Part shown: positions 1 to 12,585 of the stretch, piece by piece | Layout of the letters: every line of letters starts with the position of its first letter | Position numbering within the stretch: position 1 is the first letter of the stretch | Origin: Pelomyxa schiedti | Lineage: Eukaryota; Evosea; Pelobiontida; Pelomyxidae | Reading direction: 5' to 3' | DNA: 64,000 nt | Assembly (NCBI GenBank): GCA_020536535.1 | Contig: JAHLWZ010000004.1 | Location: forward strand, 186,001-250,000 | Program-made: the position numbers and the translations under genes | Notes under the pieces: generated by a model | The model's database searches: none | What the model was told of the DNA's origin: nothing | The model's input: only the letters and a program-made list of their open reading frames with translations

Positions 1-1621
1 TGGATTTTCCAGTTAACGGGTCCTAATTAAATCTGTTTGATGCAGTCCCAAAATGGAAAAAGTAAAGTACGAAGTGGGAGGAAAAAAAAAAGGAAATCAA
101 AAAAGAAAAAAAAAAGAGCAAAAAAGTTCAAAACCAGATTCACGTGTAGGTGTTAATGATAATTTAATATTTATGATAGTGTTCGATGCAGTGTGAGGCT
201 TCTTTTTGTTTTTAAAGGTAATACCTTGGAAATATTAACACTCTTAATCACACCAAAGGGAGAAAAAGCTGTCATAATTTCTTGCTCTGATAAATCAAAA
301 TTGAGTGACCCCACATATATTCGGCAGGCCATGGCAGTATTACGAACTTGGGCTGCTGCAAGGGCAGCGGCTTGTACAGCCTGCTGTTGCATGAGGAGGT
401 TTTTGTTGTTTTGCTAATACAAGTTAGTATTTCAGGTTTTATGCAAGAGGCACACCAATTGTAACTGGAGAGACAACTGAGGATTTACAGCAGCTGCCAT
501 TGCCTGAAATAGGGGAGAAGGGGATATGAATGGAGGTGGGATTAGCCCTAATACACAATTAGATAAGCTGCTAAGTGCAAACTAGTACTTTCAGTAGGAG
601 CAGTGTCCCAGCCACTTTTCCGGTGTCGTTTTGGAGGAGGAGTGGTTTCTGCTTCCACAGGGGGTGTGACTTGTGCACTAGAGGTGGGTGGTGTTGGATT
701 TTGTGCTTGTGTTATAGGTTGTGGGGAGGATGGAGGGGGGTTTGTTGCTGACGCAGGTGTTGGTCTCTCTTTTTCTCTGTCACTGTCTCGTTTTTCTTTT
801 GCCCTGTCCCTGTCCCTGTCTCTATCTCTATCTCTGTCCCTGTCTTCCCTGTCTCTCTTGTCGTGATGTCTCTCTCTGTCTTTGTAAGTCCTGTCCCTAT
901 GGAGTTCTCTGTCACTATCTGTGTCACGGTCTCGACTGTAGGGCTGACAGTCACTGGAACTGTCACTCCCGCTGTGGCTGTAGCTTCGGGTTCTGTAGTC
1001 TCTATCCCTGTTTCTGTCACGATCCCTGTCTCTATCCCCAACCCGGCTGCCTCTGTCTCTGTCCCTGTCCCTATCCCTATCCCTATCCCTGTCTTTGTCC
1101 CTCTCCCTCCCTCGGCTTCTGCAGCGGTCCCCCCTCTCCCCCGCGGCCCTCTCGTTCTTGTGCCTGCGACTGCTGCCCTCCTCCCCATCCGGATCCTCGT
1201 CCTTGCCCTTTCCCTTGCCCCCGCGCACTCGCTTATTTTCCCTCTCCCTCCCGCTCCCGCTCTCTGTCTCGGTCCTGAGTGGCTTCTTGGCCCCGCTGCC
1301 GCTGCCGCTGCCGCGCCCCGACGACGAAGACGTGGGGGCTACTGCCTGGGCGCCACCAGCGTCCTCGGCGCTGGTGGAGCCGCTGGTGGTGCTGCAGGGC
1401 GACGAGGGGTCGCCGCCGGCGGGCCTGGCGGTGGTGGCCGACGAAGGAGAGCCGGGCGGGGCAGCGACGTCGGGCAGCGGGGGGTAGGGGCTCGAGATGG
1501 TGGAGGAGAGCGTGGGGGGCGGCCGCGGCTTCTGCGCCTCCGCGGTGCGGCTGCCGTCGCCGCTGTGTGGAGGCGCGTGCGACGGCGGCGATGCTGCGTC
1601 TGTGTTGCTGTTTGTCGTCAT
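1..1621 (-). CDS. PUF60-like: PUF60/RBM39-like RNA-binding splicing factor, 3' end outside window
   Basis: Likely a poly-U-binding U2-associated splicing factor acting in the nucleus at 3' splice-site recognition. The first exon encodes about 340 residues: a Ser/Pro-rich start, then a basic RD/RE-rich stretch, ending in a KSGWD-type motif like that in U2AF65-family N-termini. A later exon (about 413-225) carries Gln/Ala-rich helix sequence and then the start of an RRM with RNP2 RIYVGSL, the order seen in PUF60 before its first RRM. The next exon begins at position 22 (GAC CCG..., reading DPLTGKS), and the gene runs off the window. I chose the start MTTNSNT because the longer reading enters the space shared with the divergent neighbour. 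PUF60 and RBM39 cannot be separated on one partial RRM. The RD tract is made of CCCTGT/CCCTAT-type hexamers on the plus strand. Confidence 0.8.
423..429 (-). promoter_or_regulatory. intron branch site TACTAAC
   Basis: On the minus strand the intron ending at 414 contains a perfect TACTAAC nine bases before its AG. It is the clearest example of the branch motif seen throughout the window, and it complements the GTAGTA of the U2 snRNA gene at 27044-27049. Confidence 0.7.
800..1130. repeat. pyrimidine-rich hexamer repeat coding for RD dipeptides
   Basis: Degenerate tandem CCCTGT/CCCTAT/CTCTAT units lie inside the first exon of the PUF60-like gene. On the minus strand they read as Arg-Asp and Arg-Glu dipeptides. 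The repeat keeps the reading frame. Confidence 0.75.
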
Positions 1622-1783
1622 GTGTTTTCGGCACTGTCCGGCCCCAATTGTTTTGTTTTCGGAATCTTTCGTTTGTCGCAGGTCCAATCGGCACACTTTA
1701 TTTTTTCCCGGACTGCTGGCGCAAGCTTCTGGGCATTTCCCAAAACAATCGGCCATCAGAGTTCAACCGTTTGTGTAGTTGAA
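1622..1783. promoter_or_regulatory. divergent intergenic region, likely bidirectional promoter
   Basis: These 162 bases separate the starts of the PUF60-like gene (minus) and the PQQ-propeller gene (plus). I see no TATA box. The flanks are strongly GC-rich. The promoter role is inferred from the head-to-head layout only. Confidence 0.45.
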
Positions 1784-3952
1784 ATGGCCGCCATGTATCC
1801 GGGACCAGACCCGACTGTTGTGTCTCTGGTTGTCGTCCCCGTGGGCTACGCGCCCGTCGTCTCGTTGCCGTCTTCGCTCGCACCCTCGCTCCTGCCCCCT
1901 TCCTGCTACGCCACCACACCCACCGCCACCTCAGCCTCAGCCTCAGCCTCCGCCTCCTCCTACCCGCCGTCCCTCCTCGTGGCTCCCCCGGCCATGCAGT
2001 CCGCTGCCTACCCGTCGTTGCCCCTGTTGTCCTCGGCAGCAGCCACCACCGTCTACATCGCCACCCCAGCCCCGCCCTTCTCCTTCTCGTCGTCGTCGTC
2101 GTCGGCGTCGTCGTCCCAGGTCTCGGCCTCTGTCTCCCCCTCTTTGGTGTCCAAGCTCGAGTCCCTTTTGTTCCTCGGCACCGCCGGCACTGTGGCGGCC
2201 GTCTCGATCGCGGGCACGCCCGCGTCCACCTCAACGTCGGCGTCGAGCATGAGCACGGACGGCGACGGGGAGACGTGGCCTGTTTTGAACGCCGCGACGT
2301 CCGAGATGATGGCCCGCTCCTCTGCATCGAAATTTGGTGTGTTTGGGGGTGACGAGAGTGCCAACGCATCGACGATGATACCACTATGGGATGCTGAGAC
2401 TATTCCATCACCTGATGAGGCTGTGGCGTTGGTCAAAAAACCGCTCAAGAAGGTGTGGAAGACAGACCTCAAGAGTAAGCTTAAGGGAAAAAAAAAAAAA
2501 ACCAAAACAACAAACAAACAAACAAGCATACAAACATACAAACAAACAAACAAACAAAAAAATCACATTTGAAGAGATAAGTGCAGTATTTTAATTATGG
2601 TTTTAGTAGGGGCATATTTCGGGCGGGTTACTTTGTACCTCTCTGTAGATACATGCACTTTGTATGCTGGGTGCAATGGAGAGCTTTTTGCTCTAAATCC
2701 ATTCAATGGTGCAATTTTGTGGCATTCCAGGCCAAAGGGTATGTTGATTTATTTAGTTGGTCATGCTTGACACATGTAGGGACTGGAATGGGTCGTGGAA
2801 TAACAATTGTGCCCATTAAACCTGATAAATTGATATATGCCGGTGGTGGATGTGTTACTTGTGTTTCATGTCATAGAGGATCTGTACCTCCCACTCTGTG
2901 GTTGTCAAACTTATGTTATAAAGACCCTTTGGTCTACAAGTCTTCCTTCTACCTATTGGTGGAGTGTGACAATTCTTGTAAAATACTCTGTTGTGTATGC
3001 CGGAGCACACTCAAAAGTTTTTGCACTAGACTTGACCGATGGCTCTATAATATGGTCATATTCCCTTTCATCAGTAACAATGCTTTTCCCAGTGAGTCAA
3101 TGTGCATAATTCTTTCAATAATCATTTGCCCAGGTTTCTTTGTCTTGGCACAAAGATAATCTTATCGTTGGTGAATTTTTATGCAGTTAGGTACTATTTT
3201 TTAATTCTGTGTCTAGGTTCACTAGGATGTCTATACAATATCAATCCCAATACTGGGGAGGTTTTACTCCAAATACCTCACTTTTACTCACTTCATTTTA
3301 GGCAATAAGAAAAACTTCAATTCCAGGGTCTGGCTATAATATTGTACCCCTTATTAGTGATGAAGGGAGACTGTATTATGGTTGGAATTCCCTGTTAAAT
3401 GCTGTTTACTCCTACATCCAATAGGTACGTTGGGGAAAGCTCACTGTTGCGCTGCTTTCACACATTCCGTGGCCTGGAAAAACCCATTGACTGGTCTTTG
3501 AATAACGCGTAATTCACCGATAATTTTTCCACAGGAATGGGTTATAGCAATGGGGCTACATATTTATTGATTGGAATTGGTATCAAGAGGCTTATAGTTG
3601 CCTTTGGTGGCAAAATCAGTTGTATGGATGCGAGCAATGGGAGTTTGATATGGTTTAAGTCTCTACCTGGTTGTGGATACTCCTTTGTCACAGTCACTTT
3701 CCACAAGAACTTTCTTTGGGTTGGCACTTGGGGAAAGTTGTATTGTATGACGCCTGAGACAGGTGTGGATCCCACTTTAGCTGAAAACTCTCATTTCGAA
3801 TAGGTGAAATAGTGCTCATTGATGAGCTCACAGGATTCGGTCATCAAAGCATACTCTTTGCCACAACGGAAACACCTTATACTGACTTTTCCAGCTGTAC
3901 TATCCATGGCCACAACGATGTGCGGCAAACTCAACAACCTGCCAAGAACTAA
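1784..3952 (+). CDS. PQQ-type beta-propeller repeat protein
   Basis: The first exon encodes about 230 residues of Ala/Ser/Pro/Val-rich low-complexity sequence ending in a basic KKVWKTDLKS. Five or so small exons follow with repeated PQQ/quinoprotein blades: LYAGCNGELFALNPFNGAILW, VYAGAHSKVFALDLTDGSIIW, CLYNINPNTGEVL and ISCMDASNGSLIWFKSLPG. Each has the G-x-(V/L)-x-A-L-(D/N)-x-x-(T/N)-G-x-(I/L)-x-W pattern that stabilises such propellers. The last exon joins as MTPETG-EIVLIDELTGFG and ends at TAA 3950-3952. I see no signal peptide, membrane segment or catalytic domain, so a periplasmic-type dehydrogenase or an IRE1-like sensor is unlikely. The function is unknown; a cytosolic scaffold or a ligand-binding propeller are both possible. 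Confidence 0.72.
2490..2563. repeat. AAAC/AAAT-type microsatellite inside an intron
   Basis: A poly-A run followed by repeated AAAC and ATAC units lies in the first intron of the PQQ-propeller gene. It has no coding meaning. Confidence 0.7.
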
Positions 3953-4162
3953 GTTACCCAACAGGCTACAAGGCAAGCCAACAAGCAAATGAATTGATGC
4001 GCGCATAACAGGTTATTGTTTGTTGATATGTGCACACAAGCCACAGTTTGGGCCACTGAGTGAATGCACTCCCACCAACAAACAAACCATCACAAACCCA
4101 TTTTCGTGTAAGCTTCTCGACAAATCAAAAAACGAAACAACAGAAAACAACAACAAACGGCG

Positions 4163-7100
4163 ATGAAGCACAACACCAACCGAGGCCCACAGCAGCCAAC
4201 CACAACATCGGCCGTGGTCGCCAGGAAACCTCCAGTCCCTACTACGTCCACGCCCAGGTCGACACCCACAAGCGGCAGAACCGGCACCGCGGCCTCCACC
4301 ACAACAACAGGGGCCACCCGACCCTTGAGGCGCCCCAGCCCAGGGGGCCCGCCTCCGCCGCCCTCGTCGTCCTCGCATTCGAGCGGGGGGCGCTGGGGCG
4401 GCGGCGGCGGCAGCGGCGGGCCCCAGCACCGGCCCACGCCCGCATCTGCCTCCAATGCGTCGAGGCCCCCGTTCCACTTTGTGCAGCAGCCGCAGCAGCA
4501 ACACCCCCAGTCCCCCAGTTCGACGTCTCAGACGAAGACGGCTCCAAACCAGCAGTCGCAGTCTACGCAGCAGCATCAGCAGCAGGAGCAGCAGCAGCCA
4601 CAACAGCAACAGCAACTACAGCAGCGGGTGGGGCAACGAGTGAAGCTGGAGAGGGTGATAGGGTGCTGCGTCGGGGGAAACGCGTCGCTATCTGTCAACT
4701 CGGTTGTGACGGGGGGTGGTTGTGGAACCGCCACGATGGGAACCATGGGCACGGTGTCGGCTCTGAATTCGTCGACTACCACAACCACCAATATTTGCGG
4801 AGCAACTGCGAACGCAATTCCGAGTGCTGACGGACCAACTGCAATTGCTGCTAGTGCTACTGGCTCCACTGTTGGCGGAACTACCTCCTCGTCTGCTGCT
4901 ACAATTGCCTCTGACTTAAATAGTACATCTGGTTTTTCTGCGCTTCAGCCCGGTGTGACTCATTTGGTGGCTTATCCTGCTGGGCGTGTGGTGGTGCTGT
5001 ACTGCTGGCGTAGGAATAAACAGCTGGATTTTTTGATTTCGCCGGAAAACACCCCAAGTCCTTCACCTGGCACCAATGTGACTACCCCTACCCTTCAGGC
5101 TCAGAATAGCGCTGTATCATGTGTAGCATTTTCCCCTGATGGACGCTGGATTTCCGTTGGAGAGGGTGGATGTCAGTCAAGGATTGTTGTGTGGCAACTT
5201 CCACAAGACTACAGTGTAGCTGGAAGGTAGGCCAGGTTGGCTCTCTGCTTATGGGTTTGGGATATATGTGGACTGCGCTATAATAGCCCATATTCTAACG
5301 TTTGCTTATATTTGGGTTTCCTTTTTTTACAGTTCAGCTTCAGTAGTGTCAACTCTGACTGGGCATAAGTTCGGTGTACTGAATGTGTCATTCTCACCAA
5401 GTGGAGAAGTAGTTTATCTGATATGCTTTTTAAATCAGTAACGTACTTTTTACCACTAAACATAGCACATTGTTTCTGTTGGTGATGAGAATGATGGCTT
5501 CATATTTGTTTGGGAATGGAGAACTTCTGCCATAATAGCTTATGCAAAAATTGCCACCAAGGCAAGTGAATTAAAAGAAAAGCAATAATCTTACACCGAA
5601 ACCGCTAGATTTTATCACTCGACTTTTCAGAAGATGGTGCCTACTTTATTACTGCTGGCTACAAACACCTTTCATTTTGGGCAATGGATTTCAATTCCTC
5701 GACGCACGAACCACTGAGCACAACAGGACAACTCTCAGAATCAATTCCTCCCACTTTCCCAGGACTCACTGATACTAGCAAAGCCCCGTGGTTACTTGAG
5801 GGGAAAAGTGTGTCACTTGGGAATCACAAGGACTCAACTTTTACCTGCATTGCTTGTGGGAAGGGTACTGCACACAACATGGTGTATGGTGTGACACAAC
5901 GCGGACTGTTGCACAGTTTTAATTTGTCAACACGTCAGATGGAGAAGTGGGTGGACTTGCGTGGTGCTATTTATGCTGTATGTGCCAGTGAGAGATTTGT
6001 TGTCTGTGCCTGCGCAGATGGTAATGTTCGACTCTTTAATCCTGTCACTTTGCAATACGTTGGAACTCTGCCTAAGCCACATCAACTTGGTGTTAATGTT
6101 TATGGTCAATCACAGCAGCTATCTCAATCATCCAAGCCCGATGGCGTTGCCAAGTATGCTGATGCAGTTGCCTGCAGATTTTCAAGTGATGGCGGGAAGC
6201 TGGTGTGTGCTTATAGCGATCATAGCCTTTACATATGGTGCATTGATGACATCAGTAAAGTGTATAAACAACGGTCTTTCCTAGCTCACAGTTCTTGCAT
6301 TTGGTATTGTCCTTTCTCCTCTTCAATTTTCCTCAATTCCAAAAAAAAAAGGGACATCACTGTTGTGGGGCCATGCCCATCCGATCTTGCCAATTGTAAA
6401 CTGGATCCTTTTCCATCTGGAACTTTTATCACGTGCTCAAGTGATGGCACGTTGCGCACATGGAACATTGATACTGATGGGAATGTTCCAAGAAGTACTC
6501 ACTGCAAGGAGATGTTGCACATGCTCTATTTATCTGACACTTCCGAAAGCATCAAATCAATGAAAGCAATTGAAACTGATCCCTCCTCAGCAATACTCTG
6601 TGACTCTACCACTGGAAGTTTGAGTTCTGTTGGGACATGTTCGGACCTAGGGGCGTTCTCAAAAACGATACCGACTGGTGGTTTGCGGTGCTTGAGGAGG
6701 AGACCTGATGGCGCACATATTGCTGTTGGTGATAGGCAGGGCAATTTAACTGTAGTTGATACTCTTACACTTGCTGTCGTGGCTTTCCAACCTGCCCACG
6801 CTGCTGAAATCCTCTCCATGGATTACTCACACCCAGTAGACCCCGAGGCATCCTTTCTCCTTGCTACAGCTTCCAGGTGAATTTTATGGATAACTAACGG
6901 GTTTGTAACTGGTCCACAGAGATAGACTTATCCATATTTTCGACGCTGGTAAACTCAATCAACCAGTAGCAACGTACTCTCTGCTTATGACTCTTGTACA
7001 TCGACCCCTTTCTCTTTCCCTCATTCATTATGTTTCCAATAAGAATGACCATTCGTCATCCATTACATCAGTTAAATTTGCGTGCCACGGAACAAAGCTA

Positions 7101-10100
7101 CTAAGTTGCTCTGCTGACAGATCGATAATTTTCCGTACCGTTGACAAGAATCCTTTAACAGTAAAGAGATACCACTATGCGTCAGTGGGACAATCGAGGT
7201 CGGTAAAATTTCCTGTGTTTTGAGGATTCTTATCCACTTAGATATGACATGGATTTAGATCCCCTTAATAAAGTATTTATTTTGTGCCTTTTCCATTACT
7301 TTACAAACTATAGTACATGATAACTTCAGGTCACGAAAGGCAACTGAGTTTGTACAGGTTATAATATGCCTATGTATTTAGCCTCTCTTATATTCTCTAG
7401 CATTGCGAGTGGGAAGCAAGTTCGCAGTTATAAGGCAGAGCCAGATGTAGTAGATCTCCTAAAAGTAGAGATCGACCATGCTGGAGTGCACGTGGTTACA
7501 AGTAGTTCAGATAAAGTGGTGAGGTTGTATGACTTCTATTCTGGGGAGAAGATTGCTTCGTTTTCTGGTTCCATACCTACATTCCGAATTTTTTCCAGTA
7601 ATATACCATTTCCAGGCCACTCGGAGATTGTGACAAGCGTAAAATTTTTGGGTGACTGCAAAAGAATAGTTACTGTTTGTGGGGATTCCTGTATATTCAT
7701 CTGGGCTCTAGCTGAAGACCTCATAAAATCCATGCAAGATAGGTCAATTTCGAACAATTTTGAAACTTGGGTAACACGGGCCTTCTAGATTGAGTGAAAC
7801 ATCACAGAGAAGAAAGACTGTGGGCAAGGTGCGGCTGAAACAATAAATTAAAACTGCATTTTCATGTATAGCTCCTAAATCTAAGAAAAGCTTAGGCTCC
7901 CTCTCTGTCTAATGGCTCCTTGCTTGCGTCAAATGTAGGACTGCAGACAACAGTGCCACTCAACCTGGGGGCAACAGGCCTTCCCGCCTGGGCTATGAAA
8001 CAAAACGAAAAGCCAACTACCACGCAATCAGCGGTATAAAAATGTTATTCAAGCATAAAGGGAATTCACTATTCTAAAGAGAGAACGCTTAGCAGGAGCG
8101 TGGGCAAAACGGGCCCCACTTCACAAATTGAGGTAAACATAGAAATAACTTCTTACTCTAATCAGGGCACTACTTATATGGCTAATGGCTCATCAGAAAT
8201 CAGCAGCCAAGTTCAACTGCAAATAGTGGCTCTTTATCCACATGCAATGATGGGAAAAGTATACAAAAAAGGACTGATTTTGGTGATGGTATTTCCCCAA
8301 AAACCAAATAACAGAAAGTAACTTGAACTTGACCCAAGCTCTCGGGGAAAAAGATAATGTGGATGACGAACTTCCACCAATGCCTGACCAAGAGCACAGG
8401 TTTCCGTCGTATTTCCAATTTTTTTAGTATCTTATCTCTATCAAGTACGGCAATTGAAACTTGTGCTCAATCCAAAACCGTTGAAGGTTTGTCCAATACT
8501 TTTTTATTTTGAATCTTAGTGCATCAGAAAATGGGGGAAAATCAACACCTTTCGACAGCCCACTTCTTCACGAAGAGTGTGTCCACCTTCAAGTCAAAAC
8601 CAGTTTTTTACCCAAATTTAGATATGACAATCTCAATACAGGGCAAGGAATTGATACCATGAATAGACAGAGCTTATCTGCCAGTTTTTTAAACAAGGTT
8701 TTGAATCTCTTTGCTTAAACCACTTACATGTACCAATACCAGCCCGGGAACTCAGACCAGAGCACATCTAGCAACAATGGGACAGCTCCAAACACTTCAT
8801 CTTCCACATTAGCGGTCCCTGTACCACCAAGTCCTTCAAGTACATCCCCAAATACAAATACGCCTATATCACCTGTGCCACAAACGCCTCTTCCCATCAA
8901 CGCACCAAGTGTCATTACCACCCCCCCATCTCCTATGTCACCAGCACCAGTACCTCCAGGCGATCCAAAACCTTCCGACTCCATTAATCTTAATTTGCAA
9001 TTGGCCTCTAACCTAGACTTGAGTACTTCTATGCAAGCAACTGACTCTTGTCAAACTTCCACAGACAGGTACAGTTTTTGCCAAACTTTTCTTTAACTCA
9101 CCCAGAGTAGGCCGGTTGGGGACGCAGCTAAATCCTCAACTTCCACAAAAGAGACTCCTTCATCACCATCAAATTCACAGGCTTCCACTTCTCGTAACCT
9201 CGACCCTTCAACATATCGCAGTATGCTACTGGCAACAAAAAATTCCTTATTCGAAACAACAACTGCCTATCGTCAGCTTTGCCAAACTGAAACACCAATT
9301 CCCGAGCTATCCAGTGAGCTGGAGCATCTCACTTCTGAATTCCGGGATACCTTCCACGCAATGTACAACGAACTCGGGGCACTGCTTCAGGCCGAGAAAT
9401 CCATAATTCCAGCTCCCACTGAAAGCCTTGGAACCACATCCAGCCCCACATCACTTGGGTTTTCTCCTACAACCGGCAACCTTGAAAGGACCGGAGACCC
9501 CATGCTTCAAACAATGCTCGACAAGTATTCACAACAGCTACTTACTCTCATCGACACCCACCTAATTCAAGTTCTCGCTCCGCTTCACAAGCACAACACA
9601 CAACACCAAACAACCAACAACGCCGCACAGCCAGAGCTGCCACAAACCAGCACCACCAACGAACACCTACTCGCAACGGAAACAAACACCGCGGCCGCAA
9701 CCAATTCCATTCCCACCGGCGGTTTGCAGACCACACCAAGTGACATCATTGAAGGGAACATCATGCCTTCTGCAACTCTGGGTACAGCGACCCTGGGCGA
9801 GAGCGGAACGGCAGCCGCTGAGAATGATAATGAGAATGGGAATGACGACATTCTGGAGGACGACCTGGAGCTTGCGAGCCTCACTCCCTCTGAAGCTGAG
9901 GAAGGAAATGACCTTACTGAAGAGGAAGGCTTCTTTGAGCAGGACTTGTCTCAGTCTGATGATGGGGAACCACAACAGGATGATGGCGTTTATCTTTCCA
10001 ATGATAGTGAAGAAAACGATGGAGAAGAGCAAGAGCAAGAGCAGGAACAAGATCAAGAACCACAACCACAACAGCAAGAACAACAAGAAGAAGAAGAAAA

Positions 10101-10203
10101 CGAACAAGAAAATGTAGGAGAATCATTGGTCTTTGAGGAGAAGACCGTGACCCCCGTAGTGGACGCAATGCAAACTCAGCCTACCGCTTCTGGTGCAGAA
10201 TAA
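4163..10203 (+). CDS. WDR62-like: WDR62/MAPKBP1-family WD40 scaffold protein
   Basis: After about 170 low-complexity Thr/Pro/Gln-rich residues, the protein follows the whole double WD40 propeller of the WDR62/MAPKBP1 family: [88 protein letters not shown] and [18 protein letters not shown], then GDSCIFIW. Animal relatives bind JNK-pathway kinases and spindle poles. The tail after about 7740 is disordered and Pro/Thr/Ser-rich. It then has a helix pair ([15 protein letters not shown]... and [20 protein letters not shown]) resembling the C-terminal dimerisation helix of the family, and ends in a very acidic, Gln-rich stretch. Exons between 7740 and 8730 are uncertain. The tail could be a separate gene starting at 8728, but the helix argues for one gene. 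Confidence 0.83.
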
Positions 10204-10284
10204 CCAGAGGAATACACACAAGATACCAGAAGACAGAGAACCAAGAAAGAAACACTCCAGTAAAAACCCGTTAAAATAATCTTT

Positions 10285-11045
10285 TTAGGCTTCATCCTTC
10301 TTCTCTTCCTCTTCTTCAGGCTTCTTGGGTGCTTCTTCCGGAGCTGGTTCAGAGTCAGCCTCGAGTGAGGGCATGTCGTTCCCGTCTTCTTCTTCCTCGT
10401 CCTCAGGGGGCTCAGCGGCGTCATCCTATACGGGGAGTTAGTATTCAGAAATTCCCACTAGAATAGTGCTAGCTAACCATGTTGAAGCCACCCATGTTGC
10501 CCATGTCTGGCAAAGAGAGTAAGAAACTGAAAACAGAGAATAGAATGTGCAACCTAGGTTGTCTGGAATTTCGACTTCGTCATCTTCGTCCATCCACCTG
10601 TTCCAATCGCAGGACAACCACCTTGGCTTGGCGTCCTTGACCATCTTGCCCCACCACCCTTCCTCCTTCTTGAAAATTTCAAATACCACTCCTCGGCCAG
10701 CAACACCCCATTTGCTTTTCTAAAATAGCGAAAGTAAGTACTGCAGTTTTAACGGGATAATAAAAATGAAGCGAGCTAAAAACCTTCACATCAACAGCCT
10801 TGAGTAACGTGAACTGCAAATTGTATACGTTTCCGCAAAGAAATGATACGTTTCCGTTTTCCTCCAACTCAACAGTGCAACTAGCAATTTTTAATTAACA
10901 TGGCTATACAAAAAGAAAAAAAAAAAGAAAAAAAAAAAGAAAAAAATACGAACTCCTCTTGTCTCAAGCCAGGCACGTTAACAGTGAAAATGACTTTGTC
11001 CTTTCTCTCGGCCCAAATGCACGGTGGTATTTTGACTGCGGCCAT
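10285..11045 (-). CDS. p23: p23/Sba1 HSP90 co-chaperone (CS domain)
   Basis: Small HSP90 co-chaperone that stabilises the closed, ATP-bound chaperone. The start MAAVKIPPCIWAERKDKV and the following FTVNVPGLR form the first strands of the CS domain. Later exons give LEENGNVSF, YNLQFTLLKAVD and the signature KPRWLSCDWNRWMDEDD, equivalent to the WLSVDFNNWKDWEDD of human p23. The tail has a Met/Gly piece (DMGNMGGFN) and a long acidic Glu/Lys end, as expected for client binding. It has about four exons and ends at TAA 10287-10285. It converges on the WDR62-like gene 80 bases away and is divergent from METTL5. Confidence 0.9.
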
Positions 11046-11244
11046 GTGTGATCTCGGGTTTTTTTTTTTTTTTCTTTAGTTTTGGCTGTTTACGTGTGCA
11101 ACTCTGAGTCCTTAGAAACATCTGCTTCTCCAACAGCTAGTGACGATTCCAAGGTATACATCCTACAGTAGGCTATCACTGGTTTCCTGGGTTCAGTCTC
11201 CTCCCTCTCCAGATCAGATGTACCTACGTCTTTTTTATCCGTCC
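11046..11244. promoter_or_regulatory. divergent intergenic region between p23 and METTL5
   Basis: These 199 bases lie between two head-to-head starts and contain a T-rich run near 11060-11078. The promoter role is inferred from layout. Confidence 0.4.
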
Positions 11245-12456
11245 ATGAGGCGCCTCGAGCAACAGCTGCAGCAAGTTCGCCAGTTTGGTGACGCCCCCGC
11301 AGACGATGGAGAAGGAGAAGACGGTGCTGCGTCGAGGGGACACTCCAGCGGGAAGAGCAGCAAGGGGTCACCCCGCGGGAAACCCAGAGGAGGGGCCCGC
11401 GGGGGTGGCGGGAGAGGGAGTGGGAGAGGGGCGGGGAGAGCGAGGGGGGGAGCGCGAGCCGCCGCAGCGGAGGCCTCGTCCGCATCCCCCGTGACCAAGT
11501 GGGAGCAGTATTCGACCCCACCTCATTTGGCGTGTGTAGTCCAAACCCCCCTCGCTAACCCGTTTATTAAGGATGGGTTTTTTTTTTTAGAGCACATATT
11601 TTGTTTACTGCAGAGAATTCCTATGGGGACATTAGTGACAGAGTTGTAGCGGATTTGGGGTATTTCTTTAACATTCCTGAAATCTTTTTTTTCACAATTA
11701 TTCTTTATCTTTGTTTTCACGCCAAACCCAGGACTTTCTCTCTCCTTGTTTTTTACTGTGTAGGTGTGGCTGTGGTATTTTGACTGTGGGTTCTTTACTG
11801 CTTGAAAGCAGGTAGCCTTTTTTTGTTGTTGTTGTTGTTGTTGTTGTTGTTTTCCCTCTGAAAGAAAACCTCGCCTGCATTATGTCACAGTTTTACTGTG
11901 GGGATAGACATAGATTCGAATGCATTATCTGTTGCTCAGTCTAATTGTGAAGAATTTGATGTATCTAGCCAACATTTTTCCAACATATTTACGCAACTGG
12001 AGATCACCAATGTTGACTTCGTACAAGGGGATGTAGTGGCAGGACTGGACTTCATGAGAAACCGCAAATCATTTGATACAGTAATTATGAATCCACCCTT
12101 TGGTACCAAGTCAAAAGGGGTAGATATGGCATTTTTAGCTTCTGCTTTAAAAGTATGCAAGGAATTACACACTTTATCCAAAGCTCACACACGTTAGATT
12201 GCACCAGTTGTCTATTCCTTGCACAAGACATCCACCAGAGAGGTATTCCCAAAAACCCAGATACAACAAAACACTGAATGACAACCAAACAAAAAAATCC
12301 CACAATACACAGTACATCCTCAAGAAGGCAGAGCAGCTCGGTGCACGTGCTTCTGTTTTGGCGGAACTGCGTTGGGACCTTGGGAACACCTACAAGTTTC
12401 ACAAGAAGGAATCTGTAGACATTGAAGTAGATTTCTTCCGGTTTGAAGCACTGTAA
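11245..12456 (+). CDS. METTL5: METTL5-type 18S rRNA N6-adenosine methyltransferase
   Basis: Methylates one adenosine in 18S rRNA together with TRMT112 in animals and yeast relatives. The start MRRLEQQLQQVRQF matches the family's N-terminal helix. A Gly/Arg/Ala-rich insertion of about 60 residues follows, encoded by very GC-rich DNA, and then the conserved KWEQYSTPPHLA. The Rossmann fold follows with VVADLG, GIDIDSNALSVA, NVDFVQGDV and the catalytic NPPF at 12090-12101 inside TVIMNPPFGTK. The end is conserved too: AELRWDLGNTYKFHKKESVDIEVDFFRF. One intron contains a GTT repeat. The low-complexity insertion is absent from animal METTL5. The upstream ATG at 11218 is possible but fits the family less well. 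Confidence 0.93.
11824..11850. repeat. GTT trinucleotide microsatellite in METTL5 intron
   Basis: About eight consecutive GTT units lie between exons of the METTL5 gene. Non-coding. Confidence 0.8.
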
Positions 12457-12585
12457 CAAGAACCCTCCAAAACAAAACCAAAACACTGTCCCAGCCCACG
12501 AAACAAACAAAAAAAAAAGCCACAGCCACTTTCTCTACCCAAAGTGGCATTTTCCATCATATTTTTTTTAAGAGAACCGCAGATA

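Noticed and set aside
1060-1100. CCCTAT/CCCTGT repeats resembling telomeric sequence
   Set aside because: They are degenerate, internal and in frame as Arg-Asp codons of the PUF60-like gene.
863-1780. Plus-strand open frame running into the PQQ gene from upstream
   Set aside because: It is the antisense shadow of the RD-rich exon; the ATG at 1784 starts the plausible protein.
8728-10203. Separate gene downstream of the WD40 region
   Set aside because: It contains the C-terminal helix typical of WDR62/MAPKBP1, so it is better explained as the tail of that gene. A separate gene cannot be excluded.
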